Part shown: in pieces, positions 37,372-49,461 of the stretch
Layout: every line of letters begins with the position of its first letter
Numbering within the stretch: position 1 is the first letter of the stretch
From: Isoperla grammatica
Taxonomy: Eukaryota; Arthropoda; Insecta; Plecoptera; Perlodidae
Direction: 5' to 3'
Assembly: GCA_945910005.1 (NCBI GenBank)
Contig: OX246741.1
Span: 6,075,788-6,139,787 of the forward strand
Length of the DNA: 64,000 bases
The notes under the pieces: model-generated
Seen by the model: only the letters and a program-made list of their open reading frames with translations
Told to the model about the DNA's origin: nothing
Databases searched by the model: none
Position numbers and translations under genes: made by a program

Positions 37372-38165
37372 TGACTTAAAGAGTGTTCAGGAATTGTGAA
37401 TAATGCGAGTCAGTAAGGAATGTGTGCATAAACATTGTTGAGGAAGTATTGGAATACTGTCAGGAAATGAGGTTTGCACCATATGTCTTACCCTAACGGT
37501 ATTCAGCTACATATATCCCTTAGTGTGGTTGTCAAGAAAAATAACGTGCAAATATGTTTTTGTTGAGAACTTATAGTATGCTTTGCCGGTTTAAAGAGTT
37601 CTGTGTGGTATTACACTGTGTGTTTGTGTGTGTGGGGACATTTTCTAAACTCGTGCCAAAACAGAGAAACAGAGGATTATAATTGAACCGAAAACAACCA
37701 CAAATTGTACAGCAAACTTTTCCAAAACTTCACAGCTTTTTCCGCCCGCTGAAATTCTCATATTTCTTAATATTAGCATATTACCAAAAGATAGTTGGCA
37801 AGTCTGCGGTAATCCAAAGTGTTTTATATCTATTTTGCTATTAGTTACTGCAGACTGCTTAGCGCAGTGTGTAAGCCAACAGTTTTATCCGACACCATAA
37901 TAAAAGATGATTAAGTATAGTGGAATTTTAGTTCTCAAAAATAAAACAAGTCTTCGGCTTTTGAAAAATTTATTCGATAAATTATGCTATACTCTTTTAT
38001 TATCATTACACTGTGAAACACTGCAAGACATGAACAGAAATAATACTCTTGTTGGTAATTTAGATAAAATCTTTATTTTTATCTATCTGACAGGTACATA
38101 ACTGTGAAGTACGATGGTGATGTTGAATGTTGATGTGATAGAAATCAGGTGATGATGATGGCGAC
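37372..38165. other. Spacer between the composite transposon and gene F
   Basis: No gene seen. TTTATT at 38072-38077 would serve as the gene F polyadenylation signal on the minus strand. Confidence 0.5.
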
Positions 38166-41100
38166 TCATGCCTCAGTGGGAGGTCCAGCGGTCGAGGTGG
38201 TGCCTGACGTCACGCCGGGTTTGCACTCAGAATCTTTCGGCCAATCACAAGCGAGGATATCCTGATGCCACCAGAGACCGGGGGGGCAGCTCTGCAGTAC
38301 CGGTGTCCCTTCTAGACACTTGTAGAACTTGGTGCAGTCGGTCGGGTGGGGGAGGAGGGTGTCGGAGGAGCCATTGCAATCTGGGACATCGGTGTTGTCC
38401 GAGGTGGTGGTTTCCATAGGTGGTCCGCTGCCAGAGGTGGTTTCCGTAGGTGGTCCGCTGCCAGAGGTGGTTTCCGTAGGTGGTCCGCTGCCAGAGGTGG
38501 TTTCTGTAGGTGGTCCTCCAGAGGTGGTTTCGGTCGACTGTCCCGTAGTGGTGGACTGTCCAGTAGTGGTGGACGCGGGGGTCGTGGAAGTGGAGCATTG
38601 TGTGTTCTCAGGGAAATCGCAGCTCTCTACGGCGACGTTCCACCAGAGTCCTGGAGGACAGTCCTGCAGGAAGGCCACGCCCTCGTCGCAGGTGTAGTAC
38701 TTGGAGCAGTCGGTGGGGTGGGGGATGTGGGTGGGGGAACCGTCTCCACACAGGACGGGGGTGGTAGTTTCTATTGCTACAGTAGTCGTGGGTGTGGGGC
38801 TGGAAGTGTCAATGGTGGGGGTTGTAGACTGTTCGCTCGTCGAGTCCATAGTCGGTTCGGGGCTGGTCGAAGACACCGCCGCACAGATTGTGTGTTCCGG
38901 TAGGTCACAGCCCTCTATGTCGACATTCCACCACAGACCTGGGGCACAGTCTTGCAAGACGGCCTCGCCGTTAGCGCAGGTGTAGTACTTGCTGCAGTCG
39001 GTAGGGTGCGGGATGTGGGTGGGGGAGCCGATGCCGCAGTCGGGGACGTCTGCGCATGCGCAACACGACACTAGCGCCAGGACAGTGAAACACGATAGTC
39101 CTGAAATAAGGAGAAATGAAGTCTAGAACATTTTATAAAATTTTTATTGCGCCACAGTATCGTTCACGGATTCATATTAATTTATTAAGATATATGTTTT
39201 CTAGTTGTGTACTTGTTTTGTTTCCTTGTGTGTCGGGCACTAATAACTAAGACGTTGTGTGCCCTAAAGCCCCGACTAAGAAACTAATAACTCTAATTTT
39301 GTAACTATACCGATTAATAACCAAGAAATTCGATACCTTTAAATGGATACATAAAGATGGTGTTTTGTATGTTGGTTGTTAGGTTTGGCAGACTTGCTCA
39401 ATAAGTTACGTTTGGCTTACATTGTTGCTCTTTTGTTAGTGTTGATAGGAGTTGAACAGTTTAGTTAATTCGTCTTAAAAGAATGATTGAGTGAATGGTG
39501 ACTTCAAAGCCATCATGACAATGATGCAGATGATAAATTGGATAATGTCTCCACTGAAAATCAATTCTTTAGTATTTTAATGGTACACAATATACTCGTG
39601 AGCATTGAAAGAGATTTTTGAATACGAGCACTGATAAAATGTCGTTTATTAATCATTGACAGTGGGGAGGTCTAAAATGTATCGTTGAAATTTCTTGAAT
39701 TATATGTGTTCTTTAAAAATGCATTACAAATATATATTTGTTTTCTATAACTGTACCATCGGTTGATGTATAGGCTAGATGTGTCGTAGTCTTCTTTAAC
39801 AGTTAATTTTTAAAACTTATTTTCCTTGCAATCTTTTATAATACTAAATACCTTTGTGAATTCATACTATTTTTTATATTATTATTATTATTATTATTAT
39901 TGTTGGGTCTACTTGCTATCATTGTTACGTTTGAATTATTTTTTAATCCTTTCCATGTTTTACTGTATTATTTGTATGTGTATTCTTATCTAGATTTTAG
40001 TTTAGCTAGTTTTAGTACTGGTCAATAGTCGCTTCTTTTGCTTGGAGCTTTTTTCCGCCAACCTCTATTAATTAATTACTATGCATGAATGGGAATAAAT
40101 AAATAGATAGATGACCATGCGAACATCGCCTGATTCATTTAGATTGTTTATACTAGTTGGTTGCTCAAGTATTGCGATAATATTAATATGTTCTTCAGTT
40201 CAATGGCGGGTCCAAAGTAAACGTTTTGATTTAAGATTGTATCTAATTGATTCCATAATCATAGTTCGAACGCGCACATTAAATTTAAATCTATGCTCAA
40301 ACGAGATATCTATAGCTTATAGTAATCGCTCTGGCAAGATATAAACTCACAATATGTTCATAAAGCCACACAATGTTTACTTGTTGTAATGTTTAGTTTA
40401 TGTATAATTGTTTTGTAATTAGCGAATACAATACGCACTGTATTTATTCAAGTACATTACGCAATACTCCTGATATAAGCGCTCGTGATAAGGAAATCAT
40501 TGATGATAGAGTAAGGTCATTTTCATCTCACTTGAAGTAAGATAAGACAAGTTGAATTGTAAGTGCTGAGAAGTCAGATAAAATTATATTCGTGAATATA
40601 TGATATCACCTTGATTTGCGGGTAACCTTTGTTCTCATAATGTCTAGAGATTGGGTTATGTTATCTTCTTACTTGCCGTAAAGTGAGTGCTGGTGTTCCC
40701 AAAAATACCCTTCAGACATTCTTTCCAACTATACAAACACCCATAATATTAGGTCTACCTGATAATCATTTTGAATTGAGTGCATTTTTTTATGTGAAAA
40801 TGTCTGTGTTTTGTACATGAGGATTAAAGTTATGTTGATAGGGTTACAATGACGACAGAGGATAATCTTTATATAAAAACGGAGATAAATTAACGCTTTT
40901 GAGTAATATTGATAAATTATCACGATGCATTTCGTAAGAGCTTAGAACTGGATTTAAAAATATATATCGAAATAAATATCACAGTTTTTATTGGTAATGT
41001 AAATACAATAAGTTGCTGAATTTTCCCGTCACTATAAAAATATTTGGAACTTTTTATATCAGTTTTTAGTAAACACATCATGTTACTTCATAATTTTTTC

Positions 41101-41267
41101 CCAAAATTGAGTAGTGTTCTCCTAACACTACTGACTAACCTTAATTACACACGGCTTTTGTGGTGAGACTGCCCTTTCGCCTTAGGAATCACCTTGAGAA
41201 CACCTCACGACATAATACTAAAATTGAACAAAATAATATATTCAGAATTCGCTGACTTACCCCTCAT
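38166..41267 (-). CDS. Gene F: secreted chitin-binding protein, three CBM14 domains, no C-terminal pair
   Basis: Exon 1 is ATGAGGG (41267-41261) with a GTAAGT donor; exon 2 is 39100-38166 after TTTCAG. The 313-residue protein has the usual MRGLSCFTVLALVSCC signal peptide and six-cysteine domains near residues 24-75, 120-171 and 244-295. Thr-rich linkers include a 10-residue repeat (ETTSGSGPPT) of about four units before the third domain. It ends in a short GPPTEA tail at the point where genes A-C and E continue into two more domains, so it looks like a natural truncation or an early-branching form. A further exon downstream is possible but I see no donor. Predicted extracellular chitin binding. 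The 2.16 kb intron (39101-41260) has a short ATT microsatellite and nothing else notable. Confidence 0.85.
38405..38540 (-). repeat. Coding minisatellite, 30-bp unit (10 residues), in gene F
   Basis: The unit AGGTGGTTTCCGTAGGTGGT..CCGCTGCCAG recurs about four times, encoding Glu-Thr-Thr-Ser-Gly-Ser-Gly-Pro-Pro-Thr. It differs in unit length and sequence from the 12-residue repeat of genes C and E. Confidence 0.85.
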
Positions 41268-41359
41268 GTTAACAACAGTGATGATTATCACTTTGTTTTG
41301 CAGCTGAATCGTCCAACCAAAGTGAATGTTTCCTTTAAGTATTGGCCTTATATATAAAG
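41268..41359 (-). promoter_or_regulatory. Core promoter and 5' leader of gene F
   Basis: TATATATAAG on the minus strand at 41357-41347, 80 bp before the ATG. The leader (41277-41292) again forms AGTGAT..ATCACT, but the loop is AATC and the stem can extend past one bulged G, unlike the array genes. Confidence 0.65.
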
Positions 41360-42600
41360 TAATCAATAACTAATAAAACATCCACAATCTTACAGATAAT
41401 GGGAAATCAATAGGTTTCTTATAAATCACGCGCGAATCGTTGCGTCATTAATCATAGTCCGATCATTATCTGCAAGTGATAAAGGTTAATTGAGTAAAAC
41501 TATGTTCGCTACTCAGTAGCTAGAAGGTAATTCTAGTTGGTTACCGCATGGAATATAAGACCATTTCTCAAAATTCATCTAGGACTCATAGATAGAATAA
41601 ATTACGGTCTTTTAAATCTTCAATGACAACAATGTACAAAAATGAAATATACACCTTGATATAAAATTTAAAAACTAGTATATATTGTTGAGCATTGTTG
41701 TCATTGATTAGAGAACCGTGATTAACTCGATAAGTGTCCCAGATCAATAATTTCGAAAATTGCCTATTTTGGCAGAGTAATGTATTTACCATTCTTTGTG
41801 ACACTTTTTCTCATTTAATTCATTGAAATAAAGTAGCTTAAAGTTTGTTATCGAACACCCATTATTTCAAAGTAGGACATGATAATTTCCACCCATAATA
41901 GTATATACTTATGTACGCTAAGAACGACGGTGTCAAATGTGTTAGGTTATATTTTGTAAGCTAAGTTCCTATTTGTGTATAACATCAAAGGGCACTTTGC
42001 TTGCTTGAACATGTATTTTCTTTGCCACTCTTCTGCACTAACCCTATTACTATTTTTGCTCGATATAAATTAAGAATCAATAGGCATCATAAACGGTCAT
42101 GAGCAATAACGATCTGTGACCGTATAAACATCACACACTTAACTCGAGTGTGCATCTGGCCCCGAGTGTAGAAATGTTAGTAGATACGTCTTCTCTATCA
42201 CGTATCCCTGATTTACTTATAACGCATACTGTAGAGGTATGCTCAATAATGAAAACTAGATTTACTGTTGTGTTGTATTGTAGAAGTCTTTATTACAGGT
42301 TTGATTGTTGTGTTGCCAAGGGTGGAATTACAGGCAAACTATACACATAGCGTTGCTAAGCAGCCTTCTTTCAGCACCATTGATGATTTAACAATAAAGC
42401 AACAATGAACTTAAGTCTGTGGAGTAGTTACCTCGTGGATACCATTGTAAAAACACTGTACCTCAAGTTTTAGTAGTAAAACTTTACCAACTCTTGACCT
42501 AGACTCACAGGCCTTAGAGATTGGAACTTGGCGCTCATGTGTTGCATTGCAGCAAGGAAATGTGTCGGTTTTCGCTACTGGATACTTTCCTTATAATATT
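41360..42600. other. Spacer between genes F and G with a diverged MITE
   Basis: 41578-41745 resembles the promoter MITE family (ACGGTCTTTTAAATCTTCAATGAC..GTCATTGATTAGAGAACCGTG). The rest shows nothing. Confidence 0.4.
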
Positions 42601-42601
42601 C

Positions 42602-42825
42602 ACCACGTATACCAAGGGCGGCACAGCGCGCTAACTCAAGTCGACTTGGCCTCAAAGCGACTTGACATGGCCTGATATACACCTCGAAGCGCTTGATGTT
42701 AGGCCCAGGTCAGGCCTGCTTTTCAAGCGAGCTAATACCTCCAAAGCGAGCCGGTTCTCCTTGATATACGATAGCGAGCTAACTCAAGTCGCCTTCACTT
42801 AGCTCGCTTTCTGCCCTTGGTATAC
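42602..42825. mobile_element. Short MITE beyond the stop of gene G
   Basis: GTATACCAAGGGCGGCAC.. at the left and, on the opposite strand, GTATACCAAGGGCAGAAA.. at the right are inverted ends. Internal GCGAGCTAACTCAAGTCG blocks are also mirrored. It is about 220 bp, possibly with a TA target. No coding. Confidence 0.55.
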
Positions 42826-42859
42826 GTAGTGATAGTGTTGGAATTGTCATTGTTCGGTT

Positions 42860-45604
42860 TTATTCGGTGGGTGGTTCGGTTCCCACCGTCGTCGTAGATT
42901 GAGGTGGCGGTGTTGTACCGGCAGCCGCACACTCTACGTTTTCGGGGAAATCACAGCCTTCTACGGGCACGTTCCACCAGAGTCCCGGAGGACAGTCCTG
43001 CAGGATAGCCACGCCGTCGTCACAGGTGTAGTACTTGGAGCAGTCGGTGGGGTGGGGGATGTGAGTGGGGGAACCGGGCCCGCAGGTGGGGAGCGCGGTG
43101 GTCGTGGTAGGGGTAGTGACGGTCGTCGGGATGATTGTTGTTGTTGTAGATCCGTTAGTTGCGCAATCGACGTGTTCCGGTAGGTCACAGCCTTCTATTG
43201 CGTCGCTCCACCACAGACCAGGGGCGCAGTCTTGCAAGATGGCCTCGCCGTTAGCGCATGTGTAGTACTTGCTGCAGTCGGTAGGGTGGGCGATGTGGGT
43301 TGGAGACTCAGGGCCGCATGTTGGGGGAGGGATGGTTGGGGGAGGGATGGTTGTCGCTGGGGGAGCACTTGTAGATTCATCCGGACTACAATCCACATTT
43401 TCCGGGAAGTCGCATGTCTCGAATGCGCCGTTCCACCAGAGGCCTGGAGGACACTCTTGGAGGATTGCGACGCCGTCGTCACAGGTGTAGTACTTGGAGC
43501 AGTCCGTGGGGTGGGGGAGGTGGGCGGGGGAGCCGGGCTTGCACTCTGGGGGAGGGACGGGGGTGGTACCGGGGGAGGACGTAGTTCCCTCAGCGCCGCA
43601 GTCTGTGTTCTCAGGGAAGTCGCAACCTTCTACGGCGACGTTCCACCAGAGTCCTGGAGGACAGTCCTGGAGGATGGCCACGCCCTCGTCGCAGGTGTAG
43701 TACTTGGAGCAGTCGGTGGGGTGGGGGACATGGGTGGGGGAACCTGCTCCACACTCTGGCACTGTTTCTAGTAGGACGAAGGATTGGCTGAACGCAACCT
43801 GCGCCAGGAATATCAGGACCAGACCTGAAACAATATCAAACATTTTGAACTTTTCGTTTTGTGTTCAAAACAAGACGTATGTTATTTACTTGTATTAATA
43901 TCCATTTGACTTTGTCACAAACTTTAGCCGATTAGGAACCTCTAATTCGAGAATAACCGCTGGAGAATCTTATGATATTAACGTACTGGTTGCCTCACTG
44001 TTTACGGAAAGCTGGATTTATAACAAAATAAATTTTACATGGAGGGAGCTTGGAATGTTTTAAATCACTACATAATATAAGCGCACGTATACTTTTTATT
44101 TCATTTTTGAAAGCCTCTTGCTTACAAAGGATATTACAATCAAATTAGATTATTTTAAAGTTAATTTTAGATTATACTGGCACATCCAATTATTTTTAAG
44201 TACCTGTAATGAAAATTGTGTATAGAGACTTAAGAACGTTGTTGTAATAAAGTTTCAGATCCTTCTCACAAATTGTTGATAGATTTTTATAAAAATTGTG
44301 TAACGGGAAAATTTACGAAATGTCTTTGGGTATCCAACGTCTACTCAATTTAAATGTTACAAACGGCAAGATCCACCAAATAAGAATGTGTATTGAATCA
44401 CATAATCTACTGTTATAAGAATTAGAGTAGAAACATCTAATTCTATTCCTATTAACATCCCTCGGAGATGGCTTTTCATCTATCCAAAAATCCTAATATC
44501 TCTAGGGCTACCTAGTTAGTAACCTGAAGAGGGAAACATATGGTTGAAACATAGTGTATACTCTACACGAAATTCGATTCCTACGGAAAATTAATATTCT
44601 ATTCACAAAATGTATTCAGACACACGCATGATGAGAAGAGCGGGATGGGAGGTGTGATAGTTGGCATTAGTCTACGGTAGACCTTGATTGAGGACATACG
44701 AAGATTAACATCTGGTTAAGATATCCAGTCTCAATAACCCTCGTTGAAAGGCGTTAATCCTAACCACCACTACTGTTAATTATGTGCTCAACCGATAGAT
44801 TGGGTTTATCCAACACGTGATCGCATTTCTGAACGAGAATAAATGAAAGCACTGGAGAGAATTGGGTTCTAGGGAGTAAGTGCAATTATTGGATACTCTT
44901 CAATTCATTCGTTGTCCAATAGCTTCATTTCACGTTCGAATGGCTGATGTTAGATTGGTTCCGCTCTTCTCCACTAGCAGCGCCTTTGTGTACTGGAATT
45001 TAAGACGTTTACTATTCAAGTTTTGTGGAACGTAAATGCCACAAATGTGGCAAAGTAAATCTGTTTTAATTTTACGTCTTTTTGAACGGGGTAACAACAT
45101 AGGACTACGGAGCAAGGACGATTACAAAAACATGATTGATTTAAGGTCTCGAGGTAATTCATTAAGATTAAACCTGTTTGTAAAATACAAACTATATAGT
45201 CAAGAACATTGATTGATAGAGAAGCTGTAGTCAAGGAACGCATTTGCAATTATCTGTATCGAATTACAGCGGGTACCTGGTTTGCCCCAAGCGACTATAT
45301 GGATATAAAATATTTAACTCGGTCACTTTTTGACAAAAAAAAAATACGAAAACGTAAAGTAGAAAGATTTACCGCATAGATTTATTTTTCTCAATTTAAA
45401 ATTTTACTTCATTGTTTTCAATTACGTCTTACGTTCCCGATTTGTATCTGTTCCTAATAATTATCATCGAAATATTGTCAAAATATACGTAATTTTGTCT
45501 TTAAACAACACAACCCAACGGAGATGTGGACGTAGTTATAGATGATATGATGATTTTCAGATCTGAACTGATAAATTAAGGCGATTATTGAACTTACCCT
45601 TCAT
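42860..45604 (-). CDS. Gene G: secreted chitin-binding protein, four tandem CBM14 domains
   Basis: Exon 1 is ATGAAGG (45604-45598) with a GTAAGT donor; exon 2 is 43824-42860 after TTTCAG. The 323-residue protein opens MKGLVLIFLAQVAFS, a signal peptide different from the array genes. Four near-identical six-cysteine domains (SPTHxPHPTDCSKYYTC, GLWW) lie near residues 27-78, 97-148, 172-223 and 250-301, joined by short Pro/Thr linkers. There is no FSPTKRVC-type C-terminal pair; it ends PPTE. AATAAA overlaps the stop codon (GAATAAA), which would give a very short 3' UTR unless another signal is used. Predicted extracellular chitin binding. The intron (43825-45597) holds no recognisable element. 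Confidence 0.87.
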
Positions 45605-45697
45605 GGTTTCAAACGCTGCCTGACACACAAGTTACTTCAAAGAGGCGACTACCAACTAGTGTGGACGTTGATTTCAGAAGATTGGTCTTATATACCA
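45605..45697 (-). promoter_or_regulatory. Core promoter and 5' leader of gene G
   Basis: TATATAAG on the minus strand at 45695-45688, 84 bp before the ATG. The leader lacks the AGTGAT hairpin seen in A-F. Confidence 0.6.
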
Positions 45698-48600
45698 TGA
45701 CAATTTAACCATTTTACACGTAGCTATATAAGCTATTAATAGATAAATCACATACTTGAGAGTAATTGCATCAGTTTGATTGTACTTGCACATTAAACTA
45801 TGTACGCAAACTTTAGATTTTGGTTTTATCTTAACTGCATTTATTGATTAGTTGATATTTAGGTTATCACTATGTGTTAACCTTAGTAAATATCTCATTC
45901 AGAAAGTGCTTCGCTTAAATAGTGGGTTTGTTGTGAAGTATAGACATAGTCTTGAAAACATTGTACAATAATGTTTGTCACTACTGATAGTAAAATTCAT
46001 ACTCCAAAGTTAAGCCCATCTCAACTTAGTCTGGTGAAAAATAAAACAATTTCAAAAATATCTCGGAACTGTATAGGGTCCGCACAACTGACGTAACAGC
46101 CAAACTACAACAATGGAATAAATGAATTGAACTGGTGGACAAACAACAAGCTGTCAAAGTAATATTTTTGCAAATAATGAGGTTGAACAATTAGTTGTAA
46201 CGATAGTTACTGCTCGCCAGTTAAAATTTATGTTCAGTAATGGACAGCAACTATCTGAAAGTTTGTAAACGTTCTGAACGTTTGTTTTTTCCAACTTCAG
46301 ATTTTTTTTGACAGCTTGTTTGTCCATCGGCTCAATTCATTTGTTTCATTGTTGTGTTTTGGTATTGTGCGTACCCTATTATTTGATCCGAATGTTATAC
46401 ATCTTGAATCTTCTTTTTTATAATATCTGTAGCATGTAGTCTAGTCCAGAAACATTCTAAAACTTTTGCAATTAATGTAATTGTAAAGATCTGGACAAAT
46501 ACCCTTTTCTAGCTATTTGTGTCCAACAGCCACTCAATATACTTCACTTGTTTTGTTTAGATGTGACTCATATCTATATTATAATGATAGCTGGTTACGA
46601 GTCTTACATTCTATACTAGGTGGATACAAATCACAGTCTGGCTTTCATAATCGCAGGAATATCGTTCTCAACAGCGGATATAACCGATGATAGATGACTA
46701 TGAGATATAATGTGTTACCATCCATCTCCATCGGAATCATCCATTCAATGCGGTTATTGATAACCCTTATCAGATCACAAAAATCACGTTTTTAAATCGT
46801 GGTAATGGATTTTTCGTGTTTAAATTCTCACCTGATCTGAACACTTCGTGACCATGTGATATGTTGTACGTCATATCGTATTTCCATTTGTCTTTCTCTC
46901 GACATACCTATCTTAATCTAGTTACTAGTCTATCTCTTTAGAACATTATTGCGTTGATCAGTTGAGTGATCGGAGTACATTACGTCACAGGTTTCTAGAT
47001 CATTAACTGAATGAATGAATCAAGTAGCGTAATTGTTCACAATAACATTGCCAACAGTATTACATTATGTTTTGTAGAGAAATAAGAAAACTATTCTAAT
47101 AATTATTTATTTTTACCCATTACGATTTACATTATTCCCCTTTATCGATCTAATCGCCAACAACTTCTTATCAAGACCATTTTCTTTGAGGTACTTTTAA
47201 CACAATCTTTAGCTACAACCACCTTATTATTGACTGTCATCATATCCTCTTTAATTTCTAAATTATCAAGTTCTGCTTTGTTTCATTGGCTCTGTAAATT
47301 TATAATAAAATCCAGAAAACGTTTTGCTAGCTTTGTTACCTCTGCTCGCCATTAAAAGAATAAAACAGATCAAGATCAAATAATAATCATTATCTTTTCA
47401 AGATGTTACGAAGGTCGTATTGTTGATCTCAGTCAATCAATCAGAAAAATGTGACGACTTGGTTCGTTATAGTGGTTAATGCTTGTTAATGTTAACCCTA
47501 TATTGACGCTTTTTAGGAACCATTAACAATATAGGTGATGTTATATTCGTTATAATGTTAACGCTGAAGGGTTGTTATTATTGACTCCCACACATGACCA
47601 AGTTCTATAAATGTTGTATTTGTGCATATATGCGGTGATTTTGTAAGCACGGGACTAGTTACGTATGTGTTGCTAACATTCTTGAGCAGTTACAGTCTTA
47701 TAGTCGGTACTAGAATCCAGACAGGACGAAAGAAGAGAAAATAGTGTCTACACCCACTTCACATCATCATCCTATAACAACGATAATGATAGTTGTCATG
47801 ATAGTGGCCTTTGGGTATTATAGCGTATGTATCAAATAGCTGAGTGGGAGGTAGACTCTCGTTGTGACGTCATAGAGAGAAAACATGACACTTTCTTCAA
47901 CAGAATCTCAGCGTCCAAACAAAGAACGACACAAAATCACATCTTGCCGAAATAAGAGATGTTTCGGACAGGGTAACGTTATTAAATGGACTTTGAAATG
48001 TGCTTTGATGACGTATATATGTGGACGTTAGAGTTTAGAGAAAACGTACCCTCAAGAGATTATGAGGTAAAAGGAGTGATACTGTAGAGTTGTGAAGCTT
48101 ACAGTCTGAATGATAGGATATCTGGCTCATGTGTCATGGAGACTGCTTAAAAGTAGGGTTGCTGGCTTCGAAACCATCCATAATGAGGAGATAAGTACTG
48201 AATATTTCAGTAACAAATCGGTTTGTCAGTACTTTTAATTTAAACATAGAATTTTGCAGCATATTTTATTCCTCCACATTTAAAAGTCGACTTTAAGATT
48301 AAAATTTAAAAAATCATATTTTTGTAAATCAATAGAATCAAAATGTTAGTATGTAAGACTATTCCCCCCCCCCCCCCCCCAAAAAAAAAATGGTAAAACC
48401 TTGATCTACATCTACAGCGCACGAGAGTAGGCCTACGGATCAGTGATTCGCGCATCAGTTTCTAGAAGCTGCCTAAAGTATGTTGACTGTACAAACCGGT
48501 AGATAAACAACCATTGGTGGTGGATCGCTACCCTACAATATACACACCACGGTTCATAGAAATACTTTTCCTCTGAATACCCCCAAGCTTAACATTAAAC

Positions 48601-49129
48601 GGTTCTTGTAGTCGCGTGGAATTTGTAAAGTACAGGGGAGGTACAGTATCAGTATTTCGCCCCCTAAAATCATGAAAATCTTGTTTAATGTTTTCATAGT
48701 GTGAGACTTAAATCTAATTACTTTAAATTAGTTTCTGGATAGACGGATGGGGGGAGGGGGGGGGGGGGGGGGGGATTGGGGAAGAAAGAGAGGGAGGGAT
48801 ATACGCGAATAAATGAAGAAGAGTGTTCATTTTTCAATCAGATCGCGAATAATGCATAAACAGACTGCTTTTTACGTTTTACATAGATACATGCATTGCA
48901 CTACCTATGTTATTACATAAACAGTCTACCATCAATCAACGTAGTAAGTACGTGTATGTAAACGCATATAACATTGATTGCCGGAGGACTCTTGGGTTCC
49001 TGATCTTCTCATTCTCAAGACGATAACCTAGGCTAGGAATCTTACTCTTGTGTTTATTCTTAATCTTATTCTTATAAATAAAAGCAACGGTACTCATATT
49101 CATCTCACACAGTTTTAGTTGTCATCTAC
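45698..49129. other. Intergenic region between genes G and H
   Basis: No gene seen. It contains a MITE (46075-46377), a C-then-A homopolymer (48363-48390) and a G-tract (48750-48776). From about 48710 it is the outer part of the inverted duplication shared with gene I. Confidence 0.5.
46075..46377. mobile_element. MITE with about 85-bp inverted repeats
   Basis: The left TAGGGTCCGCACAA..GGACAAACAACAAGCTGTCAA and the reverse complement of the right TAGGGTACGCACAA..GGACAAACAAGCTGTCAA match with few differences. Probable TA target. No coding. Confidence 0.65.
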
Positions 49130-49362
49130 GGTACCGGTACCTCATTTGATTGACTTTGATAGATGACCTTGCTTTCGGCCCGGGATAGAATTAGGCGCAG
49201 GGTATGTCTCTGCCGATTGTAAGAAGCGATACAATGAGGTGGTCCCCTTTCTCTTCCCTCCCCTTAAATCCTTAAATATTAATCGTCTTTGTCTCTTTCC
49301 TCCAATCACCCCCCGACGCCATATGACCTTGCTGTCGAGTACGTCGTTAAACTTAATTCTAT
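49130..49362 (+). repeat. SINE-like repeat in the 3' flank of gene H
   Basis: Sequence with CGGCCCGGGATAGAATTAGG, GATTGTAAGAAGCGATACAA and the 3' end GACGCCATATGACCTTG..GAGTACGTCGTTAAACT resembles the ends of SINEs common in molluscs and some other marine animals. The gene I flank has its inverted copy, so the insertion predates that duplication. Confidence 0.45.
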
Positions 49363-49461
49363 CTTATGGTCCATAATGAGTGTACATGAGGATACAAAAT
49401 AATTTGATCTTTATTTGTGTATTACACTGAGAATGTTACAATCATTGCGGATGTCAATCAA

